From an uncultured Lachnospiraceae bacterium (GTDB lineage: Bacteria; Bacillota_A; Clostridia; Lachnospirales; Lachnospiraceae), in assembly GCA_902801585.1 (NCBI GenBank), contig CADCIU010000035.1, positions 1 to 27,575 of the forward strand: 27,575 nt of DNA. Reading direction: 5' to 3'. Below are positions 1 to 8,660 of this stretch, one piece after another. How positions within the stretch are numbered: the stretch's first letter is position 1; every line of letters starts with the position of its first letter. The translations under genes were made by a program, and so were the position numbers. The notes below the pieces were generated by a model. That model searched no databases, was not told the origin of the DNA, and saw only the letters and a list, made by a program, of their open reading frames with translations.

Positions 1-3000
1 CAGCGACCTTCCCGTTCTCTGTCTTCAAGCCGACATACTGGTAATTGACGTCATCCCAGGCGATGATCGTGGTGTAATTCTCTCCATAGCGGCGGCCGTT
101 CAGATTGATGCCGATGGTATTGCCGGACATGGTCTGCCCGCCGGATACCTGAGGGGCGATGTAATTCCCGTACTGCGTGTTCTGCAGTTCGTAATAGTAA
201 TTCAGTGTCCCGTCACTGTTCTTGTATTCCGTGAATTCCCAGAGAGCCGTATTGACCTGCGTGCCGATCCACTCAATATTGTCGCCGGTGTCATAGCAGC
301 GGACCAGGGTTCCGTCGTGATCCACGGCATAGAACTCATATCTCTTGACGGTATCGTTCCAGATGCGGGTATAAATCACCACCTGCTGCCCGTTGCCGAC
401 ATTCGCGGTATCAGACACACTGACCTTTTTCGCGACGTAAAGCTTGAAATCGTCGTCACTCAGGACAGACTTTTCCACCAGATTCATCCAGGTGGTATCT
501 CCGCCCCCCGTTGAGGCATTAAAGCCATTGGAGGAGCCGCCGGGCAGGTTCAGTGAATATCCGTTGACCGTAAAATGCCATTTCCCGCTGTTTGAACCCG
601 TTCCCGGCGTGGCCGTGATCACAGAGCTGATCTCATCCGGATCATCTGTCAGCGTGACATTGCCGCCCGAGATCGTCAGGTACTTTGTCTCACCGCCCGC
701 TTCTGTGCTGATATAATACTTGTCTTCGCCAATATTATGGAAGGTCCATTCCCGGATATCGCTGTCCTCAGCCACCAGCAGTACTCCGTCGTGATTCAGC
801 ACATCCGGGCGCATGAGCATGTCCATGGCAGACAGGCGGTTCTGATCCGCCTTATCCACTTTGACAGTCATGCTCTCAGCCGTCAGGGCAGCGGATGTCG
901 CGGCTTCATCATGATAGGCAATGCCGTAGGTCTTTCCATCAAGGCTGTAGGGATCATCTTCCATAGCACCTTCTGTCGCATATGTAATGAAGATCCGGCT
1001 GTTTGTATTGTTGTTATTATCTGTCCAGAAGCGAATTCCGCTGCCGCTGCCGGAATGCTGCAGATATTTATCTTCATCGCTCTTTTTGAAATAGAACTTT
1101 CCGTCGGCCGCCAGACTGATCTCAAAGGAGACTGCTGAAGACAGGTCTGCGGTCAGGCCCGCGAGATTGCCGCCGGTGTTCTGCATGTACTGTTTTTCGT
1201 TATTGACATATGTATAAATGACATAGGTGTTCTCACTGCCTTCCACCGTTTCAAAATACCAGCGGCTTGCTTCCGCCATATTGGAGGTTTCCACGAAAGC
1301 ACTGTTGCCGTTGAGGGTGTTTGTGAAATACTGGCCGCTGCCGTAGGAAAGGTAGAAACCGGACGCATAAGCATAGCGCCGCGCGAGTTCCTGGAGATTC
1401 TGAACCACAGTTCCTTCCGTAATGACCGGTTCCGGCGCGTCTACCACCGCGTACACGCTGAAGCCCTCCGCCTCAAAGGACACGATCTGACCTTCCTGCG
1501 CGGTCTCTGTCGTGATATCCACCACCTCTCCGCTTTCACTTCCATCCGCGAAGTGAATGATCCGGGTATCTTCGCCTGACAGGTCAATACTGCTGCCGTC
1601 ACTGCCCAGAAGCTCGATCTTCACATCGACCGGCGCGCTGATCTCGACCTTATCGCCGCCAGAATCCTTGATGCTGATATCAAACAGTCTGACATGGGAA
1701 ACACTGCCGTTTTCCCATCCCATTGTCTCCTCGATCTTCGAGACATACGTGTCATAGAGGGAAGTATTCTCCTCCCCGTCATCACCGGATGCGTCGCCGC
1801 TCTCGTCAGATGCATCATCGCTCTCATCGTAATCGCCGCCGCTTTCCTCTTCCTCAGCGCTTCCTTCCGGCGCAACGATCTCCACCGCACTCAGTTCAGA
1901 GCCCTCGGGCACTTCCGCATCAGGGCCGTAGGTCACACTGATCCTGTAGCTGCTGCCGTCGCTTCCGATGACATACTTCTCGATCACCGTTCCCAGAACG
2001 CCGTATACCGAGAAATCGTCCGAACCGAACTCAAATTCGCTGATCCTGCGGACGTCACCGTCACCATTGGATGCACTCTTGCGCGCCGCCTTCGCACTGC
2101 GCCTGCTCTTCGCGGAGCTGTCCGCGCCGTTGACACCATCGCTGCTCACGCCGCCTCTGCTGACCCCGCGGTCGCGCACATACACGTCGCCGTCGTCGAA
2201 AGGCTGCTGGCTGCCGAGATCATATCCCGCACCGGTTGCGACCTTCTCGTCGCCGTCCATCTTCCATTCCGACTCCATGAACTCGAAGCGCTCCGGCTCT
2301 TCATAATTCTTCTGGCCATTGCTGTCCACGCCGGAATCAAAGAAATGGATCATGTCGACGCGCGCCATATTGAGTACTTCCGGTTCGTTGTCCCTTTCGA
2401 ATTCGAAGCGGACCTTTACCTTGGAGGCGGGCTCTATTTTGGCGCCTTTGTATCGGAAACTGATGTCATAGAACCTGGCAAAAGACAGCATGACACTGTC
2501 ATCGTACTTGTCCTTCAGTTCCTTCTGTGCTTTGTCAAAATACAGCTCAAACTCTCTCTCGTCCTTGTCCCTAGTGATCTCACGCACCGAGACTTCCACA
2601 GCTTTGGGAAGCATGGCCTCTTTGGAAACCGTCACATATACTTTATAGCCATTGCCCTGCGCGACCAGCTCTGTCTCTTCGGTGATGAGCTCTTCTTCGG
2701 GCACGGCAACTAACGCCGTAGCAGCAGTTGCTGCGGCGTCTGCGTTCTCTTCTGTGTAAGCTGTGTTTGAAGTATCTGATGTGCCGTCTGTCTCGCCGGA
2801 TGATGCGTCATCGCTCTCATCAGAAGTTTCCCCTTCTGAAATGCCCTCTGCATCATCTGCGCCGTCTTCGCCGCTGCCGGTTCCTGCATCATCACCGCTG
2901 CCGGAACCGCCGTCGCCGGGATCCGTATCTCCTTCGGGGAAATCTCCGGAATCACTTCCGGATCCTTCGCCGGAATCTCCGCCGTCAGTTTCCGAGGCGT

Positions 3001-3304
3001 CGCCGGCAGATCCACTGTCTCCGCCGGCTTCTTCTTGCTCCGACGCGGCGCTCTCGATATTTTGACCGTCATCTCCGGGACCGTTCTCCTCCGACATCTC
3101 GATCACAGGGGAACGTGAAGGATCCAGCCGCAGACCGCTCTGCTGTGACGCCGTCTTCTTATCAAGCGTGATCGCGGGGAGCATCAGAATATACGTAGTT
3201 ACAAACACAACAATACACGCCAGTACAGTTGCTGCTTTGTACAGGCGTCGAAGCTTTTTATGTTCTCTCAGTATTAAGGCGATTAGTTCTTTTAAAAGCT
3301 TCAT
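1..3304 (-). CDS. Large sortase-anchored-type surface adhesin, 3' end beyond window
   Basis: The minus frame stays open from the ATG at 3304 to the window edge (about 1,101 residues), so the C-terminus and any LPXTG anchor are not visible. It begins MKLLKELIALILREHKKL, then a hydrophobic segment (about residues 21-47, ending LMLPAITLDKK), an N-terminus common in clostridial SpaA-like giant surface proteins. Residues about 55-160 are a low-complexity Ser/Gly/Asp/Glu stalk. Two related beta-rich modules follow, one ending FSVYGVLGT near residue 431 and one ending FSVYAVVDAPE near residue 615. Residues about 640-780 contain aromatic YFTN, YMQN and YLQHSG motifs that look like a beta-trefoil/lectin-like or pilus-tip module; this part is inference. 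The start overlaps the sortase stop as ATGA, with AAAGGA upstream, so translation is probably coupled. Most likely the tip or accessory adhesin of the pilus encoded upstream. Confidence 0.85.
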   Translation of the reverse strand, partial: MKLLKELIALILREHKKLRRLYKAATVLACIVVFVTTYILMLPAITLDKKTASQQSGLRLDPSRSPVIEMSEENGPGDDGQNIESAASEQEEAGGDSGSAGDASETDGGDSGEGSGSDSGDFPEGDTDPGDGGSGSGDDAGTGSGEDGADDAEGISEGETSDESDDASSGETDGTSDTSNTAYTEENADAAATAATALVAVPEEELITEETELVAQGNGYKVYVTVSKEAMLPKAVEVSVREITRDKDEREFELYFDKAQKELKDKYDDSVMLSFARFYDISFRYKGAKIEPASKVKVRFEFERDNEPEVLNMARVDMIHFFDSGVDSNGQKNYEEPERFEFMESEWKMDGDEKVATGAGYDLGSQQPFDDGDVYVRDRGVSRGGVSSDGVNGADSSAKSRRSAKAARKSASNGDGDVRRISEFEFGSDDFSVYGVLGTVIEKYVIGSDGSSYRISVTYGPDAEVPEGSELSAVEIVAPEGSAEEEESGGDYDESDDASDESGDASGDDGEENTSLYDTYVSKIEETMGWENGSVSHVRLFDISIKDSGGDKVEISAPVDVKIELLGSDGSSIDLSGEDTRIIHFADGSESGEVVDITTETAQEGQIVSFEAEGFSVYAVVDAPEPVITEGTVVQNLQELARRYAYASGFYLSYGSGQYFTNTLNGNSAFVETSNMAEASRWYFETVEGSENTYVIYTYVNNEKQYMQNTGGNLAGLTADLSSAVSFEISLAADGKFYFKKSDEDKYLQHSGSGSGIRFWTDNNNNTNSRIFITYATEGAMEDDPYSLDGKTYGIAYHDEAATSAALTAESMTVKVDKADQNRLSAMDMLMRPDVLNHDGVLLVAEDSDIREWTFHNIGEDKYYISTEAGGETKYLTISGGNVTLTDDPDEISSVITATPGTGSNSGKWHFTVNGYSLNLPGGSSNGFNASTGGGDTTWMNLVEKSVLSDDDFKLYVAKKVSVSDTANVGNGQQVVIYTRIWNDTVKRYEFYAVDHDGTLVRCYDTGDNIEWIGTQVNTALWEFTEYKNSDGTLNYYYELQNTQYGNYIAPQVSGGQTMSGNTIGINLNGRRYGENYTTIIAWDDVNYQYVGLKTENGKVA

Positions 3305-4290
3305 TGGTTCCTTTCATCGAGGTCTTCATCTTCAAAGTCTTCGAAGTCATCATCTTCAAAGAATTCGTCTTCAAAATCATCCTCTTCTGCCCGATTCATC
3401 AGCGCAAGAAATGCTCTCCTCCTCGCAGCTGCCTTGCGCTGCCTGTATCCGCTGCTCGTTGTGATGAGCATCATGATCAGCAGGATCAGCAGGATCGGTG
3501 CCGCCACAATAGGCGCCACATAATACGGCCTGAACAGCAGTGCGTCTGCTGTAATATTGGCAGCATTTGGAATATCGTTCTCCACGCGGTGGCCGCGCAC
3601 CAGTAGTCTGTGTGTATTTACTTTATACGGCGTGCAGGTGACAAGCGTCATCTGATCTTTGTCCGGATCGATCTCCAGATCCTGAAACTCTTCCGGCAGC
3701 ACGATGCGAATCTGATCCACCTCATAGGTAAGCGTTCGATCCAGCACCTGAACGAGGAACTTATCCCCGACTTCCAGCTGATCCAGATCCGTGAAAAGCC
3801 TGGCCGCAGGAAGCCCTCTGTGTCCTGATACGACCGAGTGGGTCCCTTTACCGCCTACCGGAAGTGACGAACCTTCAATGTGTCCGATTGCAACCTCCAG
3901 AATACTTTGATCAACACCATGATAAATCGGCAGCGAAACATTGATCTTCGGGATATCGATGTAAGCCATAATGCCGGTTCCATCAACATCGAGAACGTTT
4001 CTGTACTCGATCTTTTGCTCATCGGTGAGTACGAACCGGTTTTGTCGACCCACTAGCTTCTCGTTATACGCTTCCGCCTCTTCAAGGATCCGGTCAAAAT
4101 TCTCCCGGTCCATATTCGCAACACTTTTCGAATATTTGGCGATTGCCTGTGTCTGATGAAATGAATTCCACCAATCACTGACCGAAGGATATGCCATCAG
4201 ACAGATCCCGATGATCAAGGCGATCGTCAGCAGGAGGTTAGCCCTTTCAGCTATGAACTTTTTCAAAGATGCTGTTCTTTCACTGGTCAT
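3301..4290 (-). CDS. Class C (pilus) sortase
   Basis: A 329-residue transpeptidase that would join pilin subunits through LPXTG-Thr to pilin-Lys bonds at the outer face of the membrane. Seen: N-terminal membrane helix (about 20-37), sortase fold with catalytic His157 (VVSGHRG), Cys219 (TLVTCTPY) and Arg228 (NTHRLLVRG), then a C-terminal membrane helix (about 257-282), the topology of class C enzymes. An LDVDGTG segment sits where the class C lid lies, without a clear DPF/W anchor. The C-terminus is unusual: about 28 residues of nearly pure Asp/Glu/Phe (EEDDFEDEFFEDDDFEDFED), presumably cytoplasmic. ATG 4290 is preferred over the adjacent TTG at 4293. It lies between the backbone pilin and the large adhesin, the expected place for a pilus-specific sortase. 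Confidence 0.93.
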   Translation of the reverse strand: MTSERTASLKKFIAERANLLLTIALIIGICLMAYPSVSDWWNSFHQTQAIAKYSKSVANMDRENFDRILEEAEAYNEKLVGRQNRFVLTDEQKIEYRNVLDVDGTGIMAYIDIPKINVSLPIYHGVDQSILEVAIGHIEGSSLPVGGKGTHSVVSGHRGLPAARLFTDLDQLEVGDKFLVQVLDRTLTYEVDQIRIVLPEEFQDLEIDPDKDQMTLVTCTPYKVNTHRLLVRGHRVENDIPNAANITADALLFRPYYVAPIVAAPILLILLIMMLITTSSGYRQRKAAARRRAFLALMNRAEEDDFEDEFFEDDDFEDFEDEDLDERNQ

Positions 4291-4301
4291 CAAAAAGTCC
4301 T

Positions 4302-4381
4302 ACAGAAGCGTCGTTCGTATCCCCCAGAGGCGTCATTCATGCACCACAGAGGCGTCTTCATACTCCACAGAGGTGTCGTTC
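4302..4381 (-). repeat. Four phased 21-22 bp repeats in the pilin-sortase gap
   Basis: Four imperfect copies of a core close to ACAGAGGCGTCNTTC start at 4302, 4324, 4346 and 4367, spaced 22, 22 and 21 bp, which is about two helical turns. They lie in the 239-bp gap between the pilin stop and the sortase start and touch neither gene. The spacing would place them on one face of the DNA, suggesting protein binding; slippage-derived tandem repeats are the alternative. Confidence 0.8.
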
Positions 4382-4430
4382 AAACATAATCCCCACACCC
4401 TCCCCGGATTGTTCCGGAAAGAATACGGGG

Positions 4431-4538
4431 ATTATTACTCATTTTATGTAATTACGATTACAGAAGCAGTTTTCCTGCATCTGCTGAAATGCTATGAAAC
4501 AAACTCTAATCAACTATCGAATCCTATTATTACTCATT
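4431..4538 (-). repeat. 13-bp duplication of the pilin stop-codon region
   Basis: The last pilin codons and stop (minus strand AATGAGTAATAAT, 4526-4538) recur exactly at 4431-4443, 95 bp downstream. Between the copies is a small imperfect hairpin (CAGATGCAG, loop GAAAA, CTGCTTCTG) without a following T-run, so not a clear terminator. Confidence 0.75.
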
Positions 4539-6257
4539 CATGCGGCGGCGAGCTACCAGGAGAACACCTGCTCCGATCACGAGGATAGCTCCGATGATGT
4601 AGAACAGAGTTGTACCGATGCCACCGGTCTCGGGAAGAGTTGAACCGGAGTTGTTCTCTACCTGGATTTCAACTATACCTGTAGCAGCATTTCCTTCCTT
4701 CAGTGCATCTGTTCCATTGACCGGAACATTTACTTCAAGTTTTGTTAAAGCATTTGATGCCTGAGTCTGCAGTACGTCCGTATAATCTTTTCCATTTTCA
4801 GTAGTAGCTTTGATCTCAACAACAATGTCCGGCGAAATCAAATTATATCCGGCAGGCGCTTTGATCTCAGTCAGGAGATATTCGCCGCAATCAAGGCCAA
4901 CAACGTTGAACTTGCCGTCCTCACCAGAAATTAGAAGCGCGCCGTTTGTTGTAGCATCTGCTTTCGGCTTCGTTTCTGTCCATCCGGTGAGAATGCCGTT
5001 CTCGCCGACCACAGCATATTTACCACTATGTTCTCCTGATGTAGCCTTGAGAGCAAACTGTGCACCGGGAAGAATCTTCTCAGTAGCACCATCGATCTTA
5101 AGAACATCCAACCCATAAGTAAAGGTGATTACCGTATCCGGAGTTGTAGTTGCTGTTGAAGCACTGTCAGGATCATTGCTGTATTTCAGTGTGGATTTAT
5201 TAGTGTTTCCGCCTGTTCCATTACCAATCGCAGCATTTTTATTTAGCATACCGAAGAACTCAATCACGATTTCAGAGCCTTCCGTATAAGTCTGAGTTGC
5301 GCTTGCGCTGGTCTTAACAGGTAGTTCAAGGGTAAATCCATGTGCTTCTTCATCAGGCGTAAGAGTATAATCATCGCTTGTAAGAGGAGTCCCAGCGACA
5401 GAGATTTTTAACTTGTATGCATCTGCAACGCCTGTCACCGTATCCGCAAATGTAAGACCGTCACTCATTTCATCCGTAAAGGTCATTGTATAATTCGCAA
5501 ACTTTTCGGCATTCGGAATCTTACTTGTAATCCTGTAAGGTACATAGTCACCGATGTTATAATCAGACACTTCATTCCACGTCGACGAAGCATTCTCTTT
5601 CACTTCTTTGTCCTGCTTAGGCTTGTCGACTTTAATACGGAGTATATTAGAGCCGGGAACTGCCATAAGAATAGATGCATTTGTAACATCATCATTGAGG
5701 GAAGAAGCTGCTGTTGTGTCATCGATCATATACAGACCAATGCCTGCTGTCAGTTTAACCGGATCCATATTCTCAGTGACAGTAATAGACTGTCCTGTAA
5801 GATTCAGACCTTTGATTACCTTGATCAGAGCTTCCTTCTTTGCAGAATCGGTCGTGTAACCACCGATCACATCCGCAAATGCAGCTGCTGTGAACAAGGG
5901 CTTCGTTTCAGTAACTGCGGCAGGATTAGTCACAAAAGCACTGAAATCAGCTGCAAGAGTACTGTTTGCCTTCAATGCAGTAAGAAGAGCAAACCCATCA
6001 TCCTCAATTTGAGCACCCCATGAGAGTCCCATATACTCTTTAGTTTCTGCATCATAACTCTCCGCAGCCACAACCTGTACGGCGTTGAATTCATGGCCGA
6101 CCAGATCAACTAATTCTGCAGCAGGGACAAAATAAGCATGATCATATCCTGCTCCATCAACCGTAGCTTCCGTCGCTGTTGCCATCGCCCCCATACCCAT
6201 TGACATCACCAATACCGCGACTGCCACTAAAGCTAAAACTCTTTTGAACCTTTTCAT
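4530..6257 (-). CDS. LPETG backbone pilin (SpaA/Cna-B type)
   Basis: A 575-residue secreted protein. Residues 1-29 form a signal peptide (basic MKRFKR start, hydrophobic core, AMATATEA cleavage region). An alpha/beta N-terminal domain is followed by a Lys-rich segment (IKVDKPKQDKEV) that probably carries the pilin lysine for polymerisation. Two Ig-like isopeptide domains follow: a D2-type domain (FTDEMSDGLTF onward) and a C-terminal Cna-B domain starting GLDVLKIDG with an E-box LLTEIKAPAGYNL. The sorting signal LPETG (about residue 541), a hydrophobic helix and an RRRMNE tail complete it. A consensus promoter lies just upstream and AAAGG precedes the ATG. Gene order (signal peptidase, pilin, sortase, adhesin) supports it as the major shaft subunit. 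Confidence 0.94.
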   Translation of the reverse strand: MKRFKRVLALVAVAVLVMSMGMGAMATATEATVDGAGYDHAYFVPAAELVDLVGHEFNAVQVVAAESYDAETKEYMGLSWGAQIEDDGFALLTALKANSTLAADFSAFVTNPAAVTETKPLFTAAAFADVIGGYTTDSAKKEALIKVIKGLNLTGQSITVTENMDPVKLTAGIGLYMIDDTTAASSLNDDVTNASILMAVPGSNILRIKVDKPKQDKEVKENASSTWNEVSDYNIGDYVPYRITSKIPNAEKFANYTMTFTDEMSDGLTFADTVTGVADAYKLKISVAGTPLTSDDYTLTPDEEAHGFTLELPVKTSASATQTYTEGSEIVIEFFGMLNKNAAIGNGTGGNTNKSTLKYSNDPDSASTATTTPDTVITFTYGLDVLKIDGATEKILPGAQFALKATSGEHSGKYAVVGENGILTGWTETKPKADATTNGALLISGEDGKFNVVGLDCGEYLLTEIKAPAGYNLISPDIVVEIKATTENGKDYTDVLQTQASNALTKLEVNVPVNGTDALKEGNAATGIVEIQVENNSGSTLPETGGIGTTLFYIIGAILVIGAGVLLVARRRMNE

Positions 6258-6319
6258 AGCATTGTCCTTTCCAGCTTGTTATCTGCACTTTTTGCTATTA
6301 GAGTTGCACTAACACAGAT

Positions 6320-6348
6320 ATTATAATTCACTAACGTTTCATGTGCAA
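6320..6348 (-). promoter_or_regulatory. Sigma-A-type promoter of the pilin gene
   Basis: On the minus strand TTGCAC (6348-6343), a 17-nt spacer and a perfect TATAAT (6325-6320). The predicted transcript start near 6313 leaves a leader of about 55 nt. This gives the pilin its own promoter inside the operon, as expected if the shaft subunit is made in excess of the signal peptidase. Confidence 0.85.
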
Positions 6349-6397
6349 TGTTACATTTCCACTGTTTTGGCCAAATCTTTTCGTAAAAAAAACGTAA

Positions 6398-7045
6398 TCA
6401 CCTGACCACCCCGAACATCTTGATCGGCCAGATTCTCAGCACCAGCGCGCCGACGATCTGGTCTTTGGCAATGCAGCCGACCGCCGTGTTTCGAGAGTCG
6501 ATCGACACACTTCGGTGGTCTCCCATCACGAAGACTCTGCTCTCAGGCACCTGGTACGGAAACTCGACATTCGTCTCGCCGTAGTCATACTCGTCGACAT
6601 ACGGCTCCTCCAGAAGATCGCCGTTGACATACACGCGGCCATCCTTGTCCAGATTCACCCAGTCCCCGGGACCTGCAATGTAGCGCTTGACCAGCAGTCG
6701 GTTGTTATAATAGAAGGCGACGATATCGCCCTGCTTCATCGAGACGGTCTTCCTGGACACAACGACATCTCCGTCCTCCAACGTCGGCGTCATTGACGAG
6801 CCATAGATCATCAGCACCGGCATCCACAGTGTCGCGATCAGTACTGCCATCGCCGCGACCGTGATCAAGGTAAATATAGTGCTCCGGAGCGTGCGGATGT
6901 ATCTCTCCCTGTACCGCTCACGCTTCAGTTCTGACTCCAGTTCTGTGAGTGCTGCTTTGCGTTTCCTGTACCCTTCGGAGTTCTGGTCTGCTGCTCTATC
7001 TTTATTTGTTTCATTTTCTGTGATTCTGATATCTTCTTCACTCAT
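6398..7045 (-). CDS. Type I signal peptidase of the pilus locus
   Basis: A 215-residue membrane protease that would remove signal peptides from exported pilins. Seen: a charged, cytoplasmic, coiled-coil-like N-terminus (about 1-50), one membrane helix (about 55-79), the catalytic serine in YGSSMTPTL (Ser84), the general-base lysine in LLVKRYIAGPGD (Lys120) and the family box GDHRSVSIDSRN. Length fits Gram-positive SipS-type enzymes with an extended N-terminus. AAAGGA lies 7 nt before the ATG. Next to a pilin and a class C sortase, it is most likely dedicated to this pilus. Its leader carries three copies of a dispersed repeat. Confidence 0.93.
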   Translation of the reverse strand: MSEEDIRITENETNKDRAADQNSEGYRKRKAALTELESELKRERYRERYIRTLRSTIFTLITVAAMAVLIATLWMPVLMIYGSSMTPTLEDGDVVVSRKTVSMKQGDIVAFYYNNRLLVKRYIAGPGDWVNLDKDGRVYVNGDLLEEPYVDEYDYGETNVEFPYQVPESRVFVMGDHRSVSIDSRNTAVGCIAKDQIVGALVLRIWPIKMFGVVR

Positions 7046-7057
7046 GTCATTTCCTTT

Positions 7058-7163
7058 GGTGTCACAAGGGTGTCACAGGGACGGTTCTTCTGTCATCTAT
7101 TTTAATAGGTATCAGGGGGACGGTTCTTCTGTCATCTTTTTTATAAGTTTCAAGGGAATGGTT
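7058..7163. repeat. Three tandem copies of the GACGGTTCT palindromic repeat
   Basis: Copy 1 (7069-7097) and copy 2 (7108-7136) share GGGACGGTTCTTCTGTCATC with a 39-bp period. A third, decayed copy (TTTCAAGGGAATGGTT) starts near 7147 in the same phase, and an extra GGTGTCACA half-site sits at 7058. The cluster is the immediate 5' leader of the signal peptidase gene. Same family as the copies near 17713, 19747 and 23042. Confidence 0.85.
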
Positions 7164-7459
7164 AGACCCAGGAAGCCTTTTCACTTCAACCTGCATCCAT
7201 GGCTTTTCGCAAATTCACCAATAACAATGAATTTCCGGTGGTATTATCCACTTCGTTGGGCGCATCCGATCTTTTCAGAAGCATCTGCATACACAAATTC
7301 TAATCAAACGCTTCAAACATGGATGCAAACCGCTTCAAATAAACCTTTCTGTTCCAACCGCAAGAAATTCTCTGAAGTTTTTCAGCATTTCCCGATGAAA
7401 GTTCAAAACCCATGGGTGCAGTTTAACAAGAAATGATCATCTCAGACCAACCACCACCC
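7164..7459. other. Non-coding gap between MgtC and the pilus locus
   Basis: No credible gene was found. The 10-mer TGCATCCATG at 7192-7201 is matched by its exact inverse CATGGATGCA at 7318-7327 and nearly by CATGGGTGCA at 7411-7420. The latter two are also preceded by TTCAAA, so the stretch holds one inverted and two direct copies of a short motif. No terminator was recognised for MgtC. Confidence 0.5.
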
Positions 7460-8200
7460 TCACTGCACATGCTTCCTCAACGGACTGTAACTAAACGCAA
7501 TAATACTCTCATTCTCACCCACAAATCTCTTGATCTCGCTATACTCAATCTCATCCGCGCGGAGAATGATACAATCAAACTCCACTTTGTCATCACGTTT
7601 CCAATTGATTGTGCTTTCCGTGATCTGGGCGCTCCATTCATCAAGCTGGTGTCTCAGAACCTTCTCAAAATCTTTGTCCGCCTTTATGACAAACCGCAAA
7701 TGATAGCCGTCATAGGAATCAGCGCCAAGCGGAATGCGATAGATCACATATTGCAGAAGCCAGATGAGCACCAGCGCACACCCCGTCACAACGTACATCC
7801 CCGCTCCGATCGCAAGGCCGATTCCCGCTGTCATCCAAATGCCCGCTGCCGTCGTCAGTCCCTTGATGTTTCCGCCGACTTTAATGATCACACCCGCGCA
7901 CAGGAAAGAGATACCGCTGACCGCCTGCGCAGCGATTCTCGCCGTATCCGCCCCCTTTGATCCGAAATACTCCATCGTATCCGCCGGCCCCAGGTCCGCA
8001 AATCCGTATTTGGAGATCAGCATGATCAGAGCCGTCGTGCAGCAGACCATAATGTGCGTGCGCACACCCGCCTCTTTAAAGCGGTTGCTTCGCTCCAATC
8101 CGATCAAGCCTCCGACCACAAACGCCACGACCAGCCGCAGACAGAGTTCCAAATTCTGCGCCATTGTAAAGTGCTCATAGTATGTCCTCGCAAACGTCAC
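7460..8200 (-). CDS. MgtC/SapB family membrane protein
   Basis: A 246-residue membrane protein. The family signature is clear near the N-terminus: LRLVVAFVVGGLIGLERS, then the conserved GVRTHIMVC and a G-rich helix (IAAQAVSGISFLCAG, followed by GLTTAAGIWMTAGIGLAIG). About four to five membrane helices are followed by a soluble ACT-like C-terminal domain (from about YHLRFVIKADKDFEKVL). The family is linked to Mg2+ limitation and acid survival in other bacteria; the substrate here is unknown. The GTG at 8200 is chosen because AAGAGGAGG (8218-8210) lies 9 nt upstream; a TTG at 8230 and an ATG at 8164 are less likely. Transcribed alone from a strong promoter. Confidence 0.9.
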   Translation of the reverse strand: MTFARTYYEHFTMAQNLELCLRLVVAFVVGGLIGLERSNRFKEAGVRTHIMVCCTTALIMLISKYGFADLGPADTMEYFGSKGADTARIAAQAVSGISFLCAGVIIKVGGNIKGLTTAAGIWMTAGIGLAIGAGMYVVTGCALVLIWLLQYVIYRIPLGADSYDGYHLRFVIKADKDFEKVLRHQLDEWSAQITESTINWKRDDKVEFDCIILRADEIEYSEIKRFVGENESIIAFSYSPLRKHVQ

Positions 8201-8244
8201 GAATCCAGCCCTCCTCTTCAAGAATTCCAACTGTCATCATGCCA

Positions 8245-8273
8245 ATTATAATATACGAAGTTATCGTCGGCAA
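8245..8273 (-). promoter_or_regulatory. Promoter of the mgtC-like gene
   Basis: Minus strand TTGCCG (8273-8268), 17-nt spacer, perfect TATAAT (8250-8245). The predicted start near 8238 gives a leader of about 38 nt before the GTG. Confidence 0.75.
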
Positions 8274-8322
8274 ATTGCATGTTTACCGTTATTCAATAAA
8301 TATCCCCATCTTATGCTATGAT

Positions 8323-8547
8323 TTACTCATCACGGCAGCGAATTCCCGCCGCCTTATACAAAGCATACCACTCACTTCTGGTCAGCCCGACCTCCGCAGC
8401 CTTCGCCACGCTCTTCACCCTGGCCGGATTTGTCGTCCCGAGCACCACCTGCATCCGCGCCGGATACCGCAGCAGCCACGCGATCCGCATGCAGCCGATG
8501 CCGATACAGGATACTCTTTCATTTGTTCCCAACTCCAAATACTTCAT
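8323..8547 (-). pseudogene. Internally deleted aldo/keto reductase remnant
   Basis: The 74-residue frame joins the N-terminus of a YdhF-like aldo/keto reductase (MKYLELGTNERVSCIGIGCM, first beta strands) directly to the family's C-terminus (AWLLRYPARMQVVLGTTNPA, then LTRSEWYALYKAAG). About 200 or more central residues are gone, including the catalytic Tyr, Lys and His and most of the barrel. The deletion is in frame, with the seam near residue 21 (GCMRI to AWLL). The promoter and the Shine-Dalgarno AAGGGG before ATG 8547 remain intact, so a short product could still be made. It cannot be an active oxidoreductase. The alternative, a genuine small protein, is unlikely given the exact family ends. 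Confidence 0.82.
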
Positions 8548-8608
8548 AGGAATTCCCCTTACAACCATTGAATGATAACGCATATAAAAGCATCAGCTTT
8601 TCAGCAAT

Positions 8609-8637
8609 ATTTTACCAATTAGAAAAGTATTGTACAA
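8609..8637 (-). promoter_or_regulatory. Promoter of the deleted reductase gene
   Basis: Minus strand TTGTAC (8637-8632), 17-nt spacer, TAAAAT (8614-8609). A small palindrome, AAAAGC-ATCA-GCTTTT (8586-8601), lies at the predicted transcript start. Confidence 0.7.
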
Positions 8638-8660
8638 ACCGTCTATATGAACTGACGCCA

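Noticed and set aside
1694..2713. 339-codon plus-strand open frame
   Set aside because: It lies opposite the continuous minus frame of the large adhesin, is rich in shadow-type Arg/Ala/His composition, and has no RBS or family match.
6374..6395. T-run after the signal peptidase gene as a terminator
   Set aside because: There is a run of eight T on the minus strand but no stable hairpin before it.
8252..8264. Exact 13-bp match to one loxP arm (TATACGAAGTTAT)
   Set aside because: No second arm or proper spacer is present and the sequence overlaps a good promoter; most likely chance.
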